DNA of 64,000 nucleotides from Candidatus Sungiibacteriota bacterium (lineage in GTDB: Bacteria; Patescibacteria; Paceibacteria; Sungbacterales; SURF-37). Both the position numbers and the translations under genes were made by a program. The first letter of the stretch is position 1. Every line of letters starts with the position of its first letter. Below, one piece after another: positions 1-7,987 of the stretch. The notes under the pieces are model-generated. The model was not told the origin of the DNA, ran no database searches, and worked only from the letters and a program-made list of their open reading frames with translations. Location of the stretch: positions 15,319 to 79,318 of the forward strand of contig JACPMF010000010.1 of the NCBI GenBank assembly GCA_016186145.1, read 5' to 3'.

Positions 1-1
1 G

Positions 2-181
2 TACACACGCGCCGTTGTTGAACAATTCAGCCATAAAGACATAGAAGCTTTTTTTAATGATTTACAAAATACCGATTTTTTTACCGAACGCGTGGTGCTA
101 AAACACCTCCGGACGAAAAACATAAAAATCCCGAGTTCGGATGCCGAGCTTGACGAATTACTAAAAAAGAAAAAACACTGA
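2..181 (+). CDS. 3' end of an unidentified protein (partial)
   Basis: An open frame enters from the left edge and ends at the TGA at 179-181. The visible 59 residues are hydrophilic and end in a lysine-rich tail (DELLKKKKH). No family is recognised. The start lies outside the window, so neither length nor function can be judged. It runs in the same direction as the transsulfuration-type gene at 311 with about 130 bases between them. Confidence 0.6.
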   Translation, partial: YTRAVVEQFSHKDIEAFFNDLQNTDFFTERVVLKHLRTKNIKIPSSDAELDELLKKKKH

Positions 182-310
182 TTCCTTCATAATTACCCCG
201 GAGCAAAATTAAATACGGATGCTGCATTCGGAGGCTTGTAAAAATCGAAAAACCGTGATACGACTAAAAGCATTCGAACCTTCACAAAAACAAGAAAGAA
301 AGGATACGAA

Positions 311-1501
311 ATGAAACAGGAAAGAGAACTCAATGCGACAACCATTCTTCAGCACGGCGGATACAGTCCTACGAAACATGGCGGTCATCTCAATCCCCCG
401 CTGTATCTTGATATCGCTCCGGTACAACCGGATATCGAAACAGCAGCAAAGAAATTTGCCGAGGCCGAGCTTGGCTTTACGTATATGCGTAAGGGCCACG
501 AAAATGCTCGCATCCTTGAAAAACGCCTGGCACTGCTTGATGGCGCAGAAGACGCCCTTGTATTTGCGTCCGGAATGGCCGCGACCAATTGCCTGCTTCT
601 TGACCTTGTAAAGCCGGGCAAAAAACTTATTACACAACTTTCTATGTACGGGGGCACTGTTGGATTTCTTACGAAAGATTTTAGAGACGCTGGACGCGAG
701 GTTGAATTCGTCGTTGATCCCGGAAGAACCGGCGATTGGGAAGCGCTTGCCGATAACAACACCGCCGCCATTTGGGTTGAAATGCCATCAAATCCAAAAA
801 TCGGATTGGTTAATCTGGAGGCGATTGCGGAAATTGCAAAATTTCGGGATATTCCATTAATTGTTGACAGTACTTTCACGCCGCTCCTGTTACGCCCGCT
901 CAAATGGGGCGCAACAATCGTAATGCGCTCAGGATCAAAATATGAAAATCCCGGCGGTACATCGCTTTTAGGATATGTAATGGGTCCGCGGCATTTCATA
1001 AATCCGATCCGAAACGGACGTTATGAACGCTACGGTGCTACCGCAAGCCCAATGGATTGCTGGCTTGCAGAGCTGGGGCTGCGAACGCTTTACCTACGCA
1101 TGCATAGGCAATCTGAATCAGCGCTTTTTGTTGCCGGTTGGCTCAAGACCCAATCTAAAGTTAAAGAAATTTATTACCCCGGTCTAAAAACATCACCATA
1201 TTTCCGACTAGCAAGAAAATATTTACCGGATGGCTGCGGCGCAGTTCTTGCTTTTGAACTGAAAGGCAGCAAGGGGGCTTGCAACCGATTTATGAAGTCG
1301 CTTAAAATCTTCAAGCACGTTATCAATCTTGGGGATACTCGCTCTCTTGCAACATATCCTGCCGGGACTACGCATTCAAAACTTTCTCCGGACGAACTTA
1401 TGAAAACCGGAATTACACCCTCGCTAATTCGCCTCTCTGTCGGACTTGAGGATCCGGTGGATCTCGTTTGGGACTTGAAGCAGGCCCTGAGTAAATGCTG
1501 A
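311..1501 (+). CDS. Cys/Met-metabolism PLP-dependent enzyme (cystathionine gamma-synthase / methionine gamma-lyase family)
   Basis: A 396-residue fold-type I PLP enzyme of the transsulfuration family, of normal length. The family pattern is visible: a Y-x-R segment near residue 58, SGMAA near 88-92, the PLP-stacking tyrosine in SMYGGT (Y113), the cofactor aspartate in VDSTFTP (D186) and the Schiff-base lysine in SGSKYENPGG (K210). ATG at 311 follows a purine-rich AAGAAAGGA. Which reaction it performs (cystathionine synthesis or cleavage, methionine cleavage, or sulfhydrylation) cannot be read from sequence. The nearby SAM-riboswitch-controlled metK suggests methionine metabolism. It ends in its own terminator, so it is not co-transcribed with metK. 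Confidence 0.88.
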   Translation: MKQERELNATTILQHGGYSPTKHGGHLNPPLYLDIAPVQPDIETAAKKFAEAELGFTYMRKGHENARILEKRLALLDGAEDALVFASGMAATNCLLLDLVKPGKKLITQLSMYGGTVGFLTKDFRDAGREVEFVVDPGRTGDWEALADNNTAAIWVEMPSNPKIGLVNLEAIAEIAKFRDIPLIVDSTFTPLLLRPLKWGATIVMRSGSKYENPGGTSLLGYVMGPRHFINPIRNGRYERYGATASPMDCWLAELGLRTLYLRMHRQSESALFVAGWLKTQSKVKEIYYPGLKTSPYFRLARKYLPDGCGAVLAFELKGSKGACNRFMKSLKIFKHVINLGDTRSLATYPAGTTHSKLSPDELMKTGITPSLIRLSVGLEDPVDLVWDLKQALSKC

Positions 1502-1510
1502 AAATAAAAT

Positions 1511-1537
1511 AAAAGCCGTCGCAGTGACGGCTTTTTA
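1511..1537 (+). terminator. Intrinsic terminator after the PLP enzyme
   Basis: AAAGCCGTC and GACGGCTTT form a hairpin with a short loop followed by T5. It lies 10 bases after the stop at 1501. Confidence 0.85.
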
Positions 1538-1604
1538 AAATGTACAACCGCACCGGAAGCGCTTGCGGTATCACCGTACCGCTTGGCGGTACTCGCGGTT
1601 GTTC

Positions 1605-1784
1605 ACCCAGCACATAAATTTACATCCGCCGTATATCCTAAAGCGTAAGGTATACAAGATAATTCTGAAATACAGAGATGGCCACTTATAAATTTATGTG
1701 CTGGGTTATTGTTTCGTAGCCGCAATCCACCCCACACATAACTTATAAGTTATGTATGGGGTATTCTTGCGGACGAAACAATAA
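1605..1784. repeat. Composite two-hairpin repeat element, copy 1
   Basis: An 18-bp perfect inverted repeat (ACCCAGCACATAAATTTA at 1605-1622, its complement at 1689-1706) encloses about 66 bases. A second hairpin is fused directly to it. Its outer arms are TTATTGTTTCG (1706-1716) and CGAAACAATAA (1774-1784), with CCGCAA/TTGCGG inside them and a near-perfect palindrome at 1730-1761 at the tip. A second copy with the same outer arms but different inner helices lies at 3801-3973. With the riboswitch and promoter downstream, this fills most of the 620-base gap before metK. Confidence 0.8.
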
Positions 1785-1802
1785 AGTTTTCCACAATTTG
1801 GA

Positions 1803-1830
1803 TTGTTTGCTGCCGGAAAACCATTATACT
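1803..1830 (+). promoter_or_regulatory. Likely promoter for the riboswitch-metK transcript
   Basis: TTGTTT (1803-1808) and TATACT (1825-1830) are spaced by 16 bases. Transcription would start near 1837, just before the riboswitch P1 strand. A TTGACA at 1834 has no properly spaced -10. Confidence 0.5.
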
Positions 1831-1849
1831 TAATTGACAAGTAACAACT

Positions 1850-2117
1850 ATATATTATCAAGAGCGCGGTTCGCCCCGTTAGATAACTTAAGACCGAAAA
1901 TATTTCCGAATACGCATGTCTAACTCATGACGAGCCACGTTGGGTAAATAATTTTTATCTAACGGGGTGAGGGCCCTGGCCCGTTGACCCGCCAGCAGCT
2001 TGTCTACGGTTAACCGTGATAAAGTGCTAAATCCAGCCTTGGTGCGCCGAAGCTTTATGCGAAGGCGACCCCTGGGAAAGATAACTCATCGCGTCTTTCC
2101 CCGGGAAAGGCGTTTTT
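1850..2117 (+). promoter_or_regulatory. SAM riboswitch (S-box / SAM-I clan) with enlarged helices and terminator expression platform
   Basis: The SAM-I core appears in order: TTATCAAGAG (1855-1864), GAGGGCCCTGGCCC (from 1969), TGACCCGCCAGCAGC, a P3-like hairpin (ACGGTTAACCGT), GTGCTAAATCCAGC, and AAAGATAA (2077-2084), whose GATAA closes P1 with TTATC at 1855-1859. Two departures from a normal S-box are seen. About 95 extra bases sit between AAGAG and GAGGG, closed by a 13-bp stem (1874-1886 with 1955-1967). The tip of the P4-like arm carries a dispersed repeat (2044-2067). GGGAAAGA (2074-2081) can pair with TCTTTCCC (2094-2101) as an antiterminator, which excludes the terminator stem at 2092-2112 with T5. 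High SAM would therefore favour termination before metK. Confidence 0.8.
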
Positions 2118-2123
2118 AATTAA

Positions 2124-3176
2124 ATGCTATACAATCCACATACTTATACGGTGGAAAGCGTCACTTCGGGACACCCCGACAAAATCTGCGACCAAATTTC
2201 AGACGCAATTTTGGACGAATGCCTCCGCCGGGACCCAAAAAGCCGCGTTGCAGTAGAATGCTTCGGCGGCCACGGCGCTCTTGTTATCGGAGGCGAAGTG
2301 ACGACATCGGCGCGTGTTGATTACGCCGACATCGCAAGAGAAATCTACGAGAACATCGGCCACACGAAAAACCTTAAAATAATCACGAACGTCGTTACTC
2401 AATCTCCGGATATTGCCCAAGGAGTTAACACCGGCGGCGCCGGAGACCAAGGTATTATGTACGGCTTTGCAACAGACGAGACGCCGGAATTTATGCCGTT
2501 TGCCGTCGTAAAGGCACATGCATTGGCCCAAGGATTAGAGGCTCTCCGGAGAAACAATTCTCTGTTTTCATGGCTCAGCCCTGATGGAAAAACGCAGGTT
2601 ACCATTAAAAACAGCAAGGTTAAAACAATACTTATTTCCTGCCAACACGATGAAAACATCGAACAGGAGGAAATAAAACGGCTTTTGAAAGAACACCTTG
2701 TGGAACCGGTTATTGGAGATATTTCCAGCATTGAGATATTGGTAAATCCAACTGGTAAATTTACTGTCGGAGGATTTGACGCCGATACCGGACTTACCGG
2801 CAGAAAAATTATGGTGGATACATACGGCGGCCTCATTCCCCATGGCGGCGGATGTTTTTCCGGAAAAGACCCGACGAAAGTCGACCGCTCGGCGGCGTAC
2901 ATGGCCCGCTTTGCGGCAAAAAATATTGTTGCATCAGGAATAGCTAAAAAGTGCCTCGTATCAGTTGCATATGCCATCGGGCGGGCCGAACCGCTTATGG
3001 TAGAAATGATCAATGAAAAAGGAGAAAGCATTGCCGGAGCAATAAAAAACAACTTCGATTTCCGGCCCACGGCAATTATCGAACGCCTCAACCTCCAAGA
3101 ACCAATTTACCTCTCTACTGCCGCATATGGCCATTTTGGGAAAGAGGGCTTGCCTTGGGAAAAAGTTCTATATTGA
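2124..3176 (+). CDS. metK: S-adenosylmethionine synthetase
   Basis: MetK makes SAM from methionine and ATP. The 350-residue product is shorter than the roughly 380-400 residues usual in bacteria but has the signature segments: GHPDKICDQISDAILDE near residues 16-33 with the ATP/methionine-site His17 and Asp19, GAGDQGIMYGFATDET in the middle, and GGCFSGKDPTKVDRSAAYMAR in the C-terminal third. The ATG is only about 12 bases after the stem of the riboswitch terminator, and the only ribosome-binding-like sequence is GGAAAGG inside that stem. Termination and translation may therefore both be affected. Control by the upstream SAM riboswitch makes the assignment secure. Confidence 0.96.
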   Translation: MLYNPHTYTVESVTSGHPDKICDQISDAILDECLRRDPKSRVAVECFGGHGALVIGGEVTTSARVDYADIAREIYENIGHTKNLKIITNVVTQSPDIAQGVNTGGAGDQGIMYGFATDETPEFMPFAVVKAHALAQGLEALRRNNSLFSWLSPDGKTQVTIKNSKVKTILISCQHDENIEQEEIKRLLKEHLVEPVIGDISSIEILVNPTGKFTVGGFDADTGLTGRKIMVDTYGGLIPHGGGCFSGKDPTKVDRSAAYMARFAAKNIVASGIAKKCLVSVAYAIGRAEPLMVEMINEKGESIAGAIKNNFDFRPTAIIERLNLQEPIYLSTAAYGHFGKEGLPWEKVLY

Positions 3177-3250
3177 CAACTGTTGGAAAGCAGCGATACC
3201 ATAATCCAGTATGCTCTTTTGTATTTTAATGCGGACAGAAGGAGGAAACG

Positions 3251-3703
3251 GTGAACGCGGATATCTATACGACAGAACTCGATCTGGAAGAGACCAAAAA
3301 AGCTGAAACCTTTGAAGAACTACTCGCGGTTGCATTGAGAATAATCAACCGACTCAGCTATCCTATCGGAATGGTCTGCGGGCCGATTACCAGCGGCGGA
3401 ACCGGCTCCCAGGAAGAAAATGTAGCAAAGCTTGCTCGAGCAATACGGGCCCTTCGCGAAGAACAGGGAGAAATTATTTTCAACCAGCTTGTGTTTGAAG
3501 CGGCAATGATGCGCATTAAAGAAACCCCCTACTACCGCGACGCGCTCCATCTCCTCGAAGCTTTTTATCGGCCGCTCTTTGAACACGGAAAAATCAAAAC
3601 CTTCTACTTTGTGACAGGATGGAAAAGTTCTTTTGGGACAAACTGGGAGCACGAGGAAGCCGTACGGCTCGGAATAAAAATCGTTTATCTGCCAGAGATA
3701 TAA
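3251..3703 (+). CDS. Nucleoside 2-deoxyribosyltransferase-like / DUF4406-like small protein
   Basis: A 150-residue soluble protein read from GTG at 3251 behind a strong ribosome site (AGAAGGAGG). The C-terminal stretch GWKSSFGTNWEHEEAVRLGI followed by KIVYLPE resembles the end of the nucleoside 2-deoxyribosyltransferase / DUF4406 fold, where a Trp-x-x-Ser and a Glu two helices before the end form the active site. The N-terminal GPITSGGTGSQEENVAK would be the substrate loop. This is a pattern-level inference. It follows metK by about 75 bases and ends in a terminator, so it may share the metK transcript. Confidence 0.5.
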   Translation: MNADIYTTELDLEETKKAETFEELLAVALRIINRLSYPIGMVCGPITSGGTGSQEENVAKLARAIRALREEQGEIIFNQLVFEAAMMRIKETPYYRDALHLLEAFYRPLFEHGKIKTFYFVTGWKSSFGTNWEHEEAVRLGIKIVYLPEI

Positions 3704-3721
3704 TCAGCAGCCGACAAAAAT

Positions 3722-3746
3722 AGCACCCCCAACAGGGGCTTTTTTA
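3722..3746 (+). terminator. Intrinsic terminator
   Basis: AGC-CCCC pairs with GGGGCT, followed by T6, 20 bases after the stop at 3703. Confidence 0.75.
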
Positions 3747-3800
3747 GTATAAATGATTGTGGAGCTCCGCGTCAGAAAGCTAATACAATATCTCCACTTC

Positions 3801-3973
3801 ACCCAGCACATAAATTTACATACGGTTATAAAGCGATGAGATGGTTTAGCTGCCAAACTTTGTTTTTAGGCAAAACATCGACTGTAAATTTATGTGCTGG
3901 GTTATTGTTTGTAGCTCCATTCATCCGAGCGCTCAACGCATTGAGCGCTCGGTATTCTGGAGACAAACAATAA
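3801..3973. repeat. Composite two-hairpin repeat element, copy 2
   Basis: A 20-bp perfect inverted repeat (3801-3820 with 3883-3902) shares its ACCCAGCACATAAATTTA arm with the element at 1605. It is again fused to a second hairpin: TTATTGTTTGT (3902-3912) with ACAAACAATAA (3963-3973), then CTCCA/TGGAG, then a 12-bp stem CCGAGCGCTCAA/TTGAGCGCTCGG (3925-3936 with 3941-3952). The inner helices differ from copy 1 but keep their pairing, and the unpaired TATTC is kept. It occupies the gap before tgt. Confidence 0.8.
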
Positions 3974-4018
3974 CTTATGCTATAGAAGAACTAGGAATTA
4001 AAGAATCGCCTTTTAATT

Positions 4019-5167
4019 ATGATCGAATTTACCATTCTCAAAACATCGAAACGAAGCCGAGCCAGAATCGGCGTTTTAAAGACGCCGCACGGCGAAATTG
4101 AAACCCCGTCGCTTGTCCCGGTCGCAACACAAGCAACGGTGAAAACGCTTACCGGCGAGGAATTACTGCAAACGAAAACTCAGATTCTCATTGCAAACAC
4201 ATTTCATCTCCATACCCGGCCGGGCGAAAACATTGTCCGATCAGCCGGCGGTCTTCATCGTTTTATGAGCTGGAAACGCCCTCTCATGACCGACTCGGGC
4301 GGTTTCCAGGTATTCAGCTTGGGGTTCGGGCATGACCTGAATGTCGGAAAAATCCTCAAATATTTCCCGGGGAGAGATACCGAAACCATTATCAACAAAG
4401 GCGCGCGGCCAAGCAGGTTGAATATCACCGAAGAAGGGGTTTATTTCCTTGCGCCGGCAAGCGGTCATAAACTATTTTTAGGGCCAAAAGAATCAATAGC
4501 CATACAGGAAAAATTGGGGGCTGATATAATTTTTACTTTTGATGAGTGCACCGCACCCCTCATAAGCGTTGAATACGCAAAATCCGCAGTCGGAAGAACC
4601 CATCGTTGGGCAAAACTATGCCAAACGGCCCTGAAAGGAAACCAGGCCCTTTTCGGAATAGTTCAGGGCTCGCGATTCAAAGAGCTGCGGGAAAAAAGCG
4701 CAAAATTCATAAACTCTCTTGACTTTCCGGGGTTCGGAATAGGCGGAGACCTTGGCCACGACAAAGCCATGACGAAAAAAATTCTTTCATGGACGCTTCC
4801 CCTCCTCCACCCTCGAAAACCGCGCCACCTTCTTGGTATCGGCTATCTTGAAGATATTCCGGAAATCATCAAAAGCGGCATCGATCTTTTTGACTGCACC
4901 GTTCCAACCCATTATGCGCGGCGCGGAATCGCATTTACGAGTGACGGCCGGCTGAATCTTCTACACAGCACCTTCCTAAAAGATAAAAAACCGCTCGACC
5001 CGAAATGCCCGTGCCAAACATGCCGGGGATACCGAAGAAACTATATTTCTCACCTTATTCGCGCAAGAGAAATCACGGCCTCCTGCCTCCTGACGCTCCA
5101 CAATCTTTACTTTTTCAATAATTTTGTTGAAGGGCTTCGTGAGAAAATTAAAAAGGGCAATTTGTAA
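4019..5167 (+). CDS. tgt: tRNA-guanine transglycosylase
   Basis: Tgt exchanges G34 for a queuine precursor in GUN-anticodon tRNAs. The 382-residue length is typical. LMTDSGGFQVFSL contains the catalytic-pocket Asp92. FDCTVPTHYARRG carries the second Asp and the RNA-binding segment. The C-terminal zinc site CPCQTCRGYRRNYISHL (C-x-C-x2-C...H) is intact. The ATG at 4019 follows an A/T-rich stretch without a clear ribosome site. No queuosine-synthesis genes are seen in the window. Confidence 0.95.
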   Translation: MIEFTILKTSKRSRARIGVLKTPHGEIETPSLVPVATQATVKTLTGEELLQTKTQILIANTFHLHTRPGENIVRSAGGLHRFMSWKRPLMTDSGGFQVFSLGFGHDLNVGKILKYFPGRDTETIINKGARPSRLNITEEGVYFLAPASGHKLFLGPKESIAIQEKLGADIIFTFDECTAPLISVEYAKSAVGRTHRWAKLCQTALKGNQALFGIVQGSRFKELREKSAKFINSLDFPGFGIGGDLGHDKAMTKKILSWTLPLLHPRKPRHLLGIGYLEDIPEIIKSGIDLFDCTVPTHYARRGIAFTSDGRLNLLHSTFLKDKKPLDPKCPCQTCRGYRRNYISHLIRAREITASCLLTLHNLYFFNNFVEGLREKIKKGNL

Positions 5168-5217
5168 ATCCGTTGAGGCGCAAAGAGCGCAAGAATACAA
5201 TCACTAAATTACTTAGT

Positions 5218-6459
5218 ATGCGGGTATCAAAAAAAATTACAGTGCTGGTCATAGTTATTTCAGCAGCAGTACTTCTTATTTGGCTTTGGCCGAAAGCAAT
5301 TTTTTATTGGAAGAGTTTCCGCGGGGCTAAAGTATTCTTTGAAAAGCCGCCTGCCGATATCACAGAGGTTATCAACACAACCGGCATGCCGCTTACCTTA
5401 CCATCCGGTTTTGCCGTATCAATTTTTGCGAAAGAGCTTGTACGGCCGCGCGTTATCATCCAAGACCCCGCGGGGAATTTGGTCGTAAGCATACCGTCTG
5501 AAGGACGAGTTGTTGTACTCCCCGATTCGAATCGAGACGGCGTTGCCGATAAAACCGAAACCATTATCAACAAACTAAACCTCCCCCACGGCCTCGCATT
5601 ACTTTGCGAAGAAAAATGTTTTCTTTACGTTGCCGAATCCCATCAAATCAGCATCTACCGCTATGACGAAAAAACCTTGACCGCGGCTTTCATACGGAAA
5701 ATAGCCGACCTGCCTGACGGCGGAAATCACTACACAAGAACCATCGGGTTTGGGCCGGATGGAAGGCTTTATGTATCCATCGGCTCCTCCTGCAATGTGT
5801 GCCATGAAAAAGACCCCCGCCGGGCCAAAATCTTTTCAATGCAAAAAGACGGCAGTGATTTTCGCGAATTTGCGAAAGGACTAAGAAATTCCGTTTTCTT
5901 CACATGGCATCCGATTGACGGCCGGATGTGGGCGACGGAAATGGGACGCGACCTTCTCGGTGACGACCTGCCGCCGGATGAAATAAATATAATTGAAACA
6001 AGCGGCTCTTCGACCAGGATTGAGGCAAGAAATTACGGCTGGCCCGTATGCTACGGCAAGAACATTCACGATACGGATTTTGACGACAACGTGTACATCC
6101 GCAATCCATGCCAAGAGCCCTTTGAAACGCCAAGCGCCATTGACATTCCGGCGCATTCAGCACCACTTGGTCTTGCCTTTGTACCCAAACAGGGTTGGCC
6201 GGAAGAATATTGGAATAATCTTCTTGTTGCACACCATGGCTCATGGAACCGCTCCGCGCCTACCGGCTATAAAATTGTACGATATATTTTTGACGAAAGC
6301 GGCGATTATTTAGGCGAGAAAAATTTTATCAGCGGCTGGCTAACCCGGGAAGGCGTTATTGGCAGACCGGTAGGCATATTCATTGACTCAAACGGCATTT
6401 TGTATCTATCAGACGATAAGGCAGGTGTTATTTATCGAATTATTTACCGTGGAGAATAA
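5218..6459 (+). CDS. Membrane-anchored glucose/sorbosone dehydrogenase-like six-bladed propeller
   Basis: The ATG at 5218 gives 413 residues; a TTG at 5173 would add 15. Residues about 6-25 form one hydrophobic anchor (VLVIVISAAVLLIWLW). The rest matches the soluble quinoprotein glucose dehydrogenase (GSDH) propeller: GFAVSIFAKEL, LPHGLAL, GNHYTRTIGFGPDGRLYVSIG, DLLGDDLPPDEIN, NYGWPVCYG, and HSAPLGLAFVP near the end. These are the places where family members hold Ca2+ and PQQ. No PQQ-synthesis gene is visible, so the cofactor may be imported or the propeller may have another role. It probably faces outward. It precedes proline dehydrogenase on the same strand. Confidence 0.8.
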   Translation: MRVSKKITVLVIVISAAVLLIWLWPKAIFYWKSFRGAKVFFEKPPADITEVINTTGMPLTLPSGFAVSIFAKELVRPRVIIQDPAGNLVVSIPSEGRVVVLPDSNRDGVADKTETIINKLNLPHGLALLCEEKCFLYVAESHQISIYRYDEKTLTAAFIRKIADLPDGGNHYTRTIGFGPDGRLYVSIGSSCNVCHEKDPRRAKIFSMQKDGSDFREFAKGLRNSVFFTWHPIDGRMWATEMGRDLLGDDLPPDEINIIETSGSSTRIEARNYGWPVCYGKNIHDTDFDDNVYIRNPCQEPFETPSAIDIPAHSAPLGLAFVPKQGWPEEYWNNLLVAHHGSWNRSAPTGYKIVRYIFDESGDYLGEKNFISGWLTREGVIGRPVGIFIDSNGILYLSDDKAGVIYRIIYRGE

Positions 6460-6539
6460 CGGCCGTTGACTTTTTTAAAAAAAACTGCAACGCTTCTAAA
6501 AAAGAAGCTTCTTGAAAACAAAGTTTTAAGGAGGGCACG

Positions 6540-7454
6540 ATGCTTAAAGAAGCTGCCGCCCGCATGCTCGGTTTTGCAACGGCGAACATCCTCCCAAAAC
6601 AATTGGTTTGGTTTTTTGCGCGACGATTTATCGCCGGAACAGATATGAAATCTGCCATTGAGTACGCAAAAACGTTGAACAATCAGGAATTTTCAGTATC
6701 GATTGACTGTATCGGCGAGGAAAGAAATGACGCTGCTACTGTTCTTTGGGCTAAAAACGAATACCTTGCGCTTCTCGGCGCAATGCAAAAACACGCCATA
6801 TATGGCGATATCTCACTTAAATTAAGCCACTTCGGACTTCTGCAAAAAGACGTCCCGCAAGCTGTACGCGGTTTGGGCTTAAGCGCTTTTCAATCAATAG
6901 TAAACAAGGCGGCAAAACATCAAACTCGGGTCTGGATAGACGCCGAACGCCTTGATTGGCGTAGCAGCACATGGCAGCTAATTCGACTTTTATTCCCACC
7001 GCAATCCTATCGTTGGATTGGGTTATGTATCCAAGCTTACGCAAAAGATTCTCTTGATTTTCTAAAAAGAGAAATCGAAATAGGGGGATATTGCGGCTAC
7101 GATTCAATTTCAGTTCGCGTTTGTAAAGGCGCGTATCGGGAACCGGGGCATCAACTTTACGCTTCCAAAGAACTTGAAGAAAACTTTCTTAAACTCTGCC
7201 GCCTTGTACTTGACAATGGTCTTTATCTGCAAGTAGCTACTAATGACGATGGGCTTGCTGAAAGGGTCAGCGGTTTTGGCCCGCGCGAATACGCTATGCT
7301 GCTTGGCGCAAATCCTGAAGGAGCACGCTGGCGGTTAGCAGACCACAACAATGTTAAAATCTATATGCCTTACGGCGCGGACTTCAAATCTTATGTGGCA
7401 CGAAGAATTGCTGAACGGCCCGAATATATTTTTCTCCCGTTCAAAACCAACTAA
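6540..7454 (+). CDS. Proline dehydrogenase (flavoenzyme)
   Basis: Single-domain PRODH of 304 residues, the usual bacterial length, oxidising proline to pyrroline-5-carboxylate with FAD. The family pattern is visible: VSIDCIGE, ISLKLSHFG, VWIDAER, LCIQAY, VRVCKGAY, and near the end VKIYMPYGADFKSYVARRIAERPEY, which carries the paired arginines that bind substrate. One deviation: the family's T-H-N is here ATNDDGLAE. ATG at 6540 sits 6 bases after AAGGAGGG. No P5C dehydrogenase is seen nearby. Confidence 0.88.
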   Translation: MLKEAAARMLGFATANILPKQLVWFFARRFIAGTDMKSAIEYAKTLNNQEFSVSIDCIGEERNDAATVLWAKNEYLALLGAMQKHAIYGDISLKLSHFGLLQKDVPQAVRGLGLSAFQSIVNKAAKHQTRVWIDAERLDWRSSTWQLIRLLFPPQSYRWIGLCIQAYAKDSLDFLKREIEIGGYCGYDSISVRVCKGAYREPGHQLYASKELEENFLKLCRLVLDNGLYLQVATNDDGLAERVSGFGPREYAMLLGANPEGARWRLADHNNVKIYMPYGADFKSYVARRIAERPEYIFLPFKTN

Positions 7455-7476
7455 GGGGCCTTTAAAGGCCCTTTTT
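7454..7476 (+). terminator. Intrinsic terminator after proline dehydrogenase
   Basis: AGGGGCCTTT pairs with AAAGGCCCT, followed by T5. The stem begins at the stop codon. Confidence 0.85.
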
Positions 7477-7522
7477 ACATTTACTTTCAAAATTCAAGAA
7501 ATATGGTATCATTTCAGTGGTT

Positions 7523-7987
7523 ATGCAACTTAAACGCAACAAGCATCTACATTCCAAAGAGCATTTGCTTGCCGATGATTTGTCGCGCGCAATGCTCGAA
7601 GAGAAAAAATTCGCGGCGTACCTTGGCATCGCAAGACTCTACCACGAGCCGGATCTCCGCCGGCTCATGCGTTACGTTCTCGAGAAACCAGGACTCCCCC
7701 GAGAAGCCCGAGGCAAATACTTTTTTGCATCGCTCAAAGGGCTTCCAAAAAAGCCTTCTAAGCATACATCAGATAATGAATTTGATGAATTGGATCAAAA
7801 GATTTTAGATAGTTTCAAAGAAATTAATCCGAAGGAGGATTTGGTTGATAAAAAAAAATTACCTCGGGGAAGTTGGTTCGTAAAATCCGGAAAGGAAAAA
7901 AATTCTCCAAATAAACAAAAAAAGCAAAATATCATAAATGAAAAACGCAACGGCAACCATTTTAAACATAGTAAAAGAACCGGATAA
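7523..7987 (+). CDS. Hypothetical basic protein upstream of def
   Basis: The ATG at 7523 gives 154 residues. An in-frame GTG lies at 7517. The N-terminal half is helical (LADDLSRAMLEEKKFAAYLGIARLYHE, LRRLMRYVLEKPGLP). The C-terminal half is lysine/asparagine-rich and probably disordered. A -10-like TGGTATCAT ends only about 9 bases before the ATG, so the mRNA may be nearly leaderless. It overlaps the start of def by 50 bases in another frame, so the tail may be poorly constrained. No family is recognised. Confidence 0.65.
   Translation: MQLKRNKHLHSKEHLLADDLSRAMLEEKKFAAYLGIARLYHEPDLRRLMRYVLEKPGLPREARGKYFFASLKGLPKKPSKHTSDNEFDELDQKILDSFKEINPKEDLVDKKKLPRGSWFVKSGKEKNSPNKQKKQNIINEKRNGNHFKHSKRTG

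Noticed and set aside
1413..1613. Minus-strand ORF opposite the end of the PLP enzyme
   Set aside because: It is the reverse of coding and terminator sequence, with no ribosome site and no family resemblance.
1834..1839. TTGACA at 1834 as the metK -35 box
   Set aside because: No -10 at proper spacing; the AT-rich TATATTAT is only 11-13 bases away, and transcription would start inside the riboswitch core.
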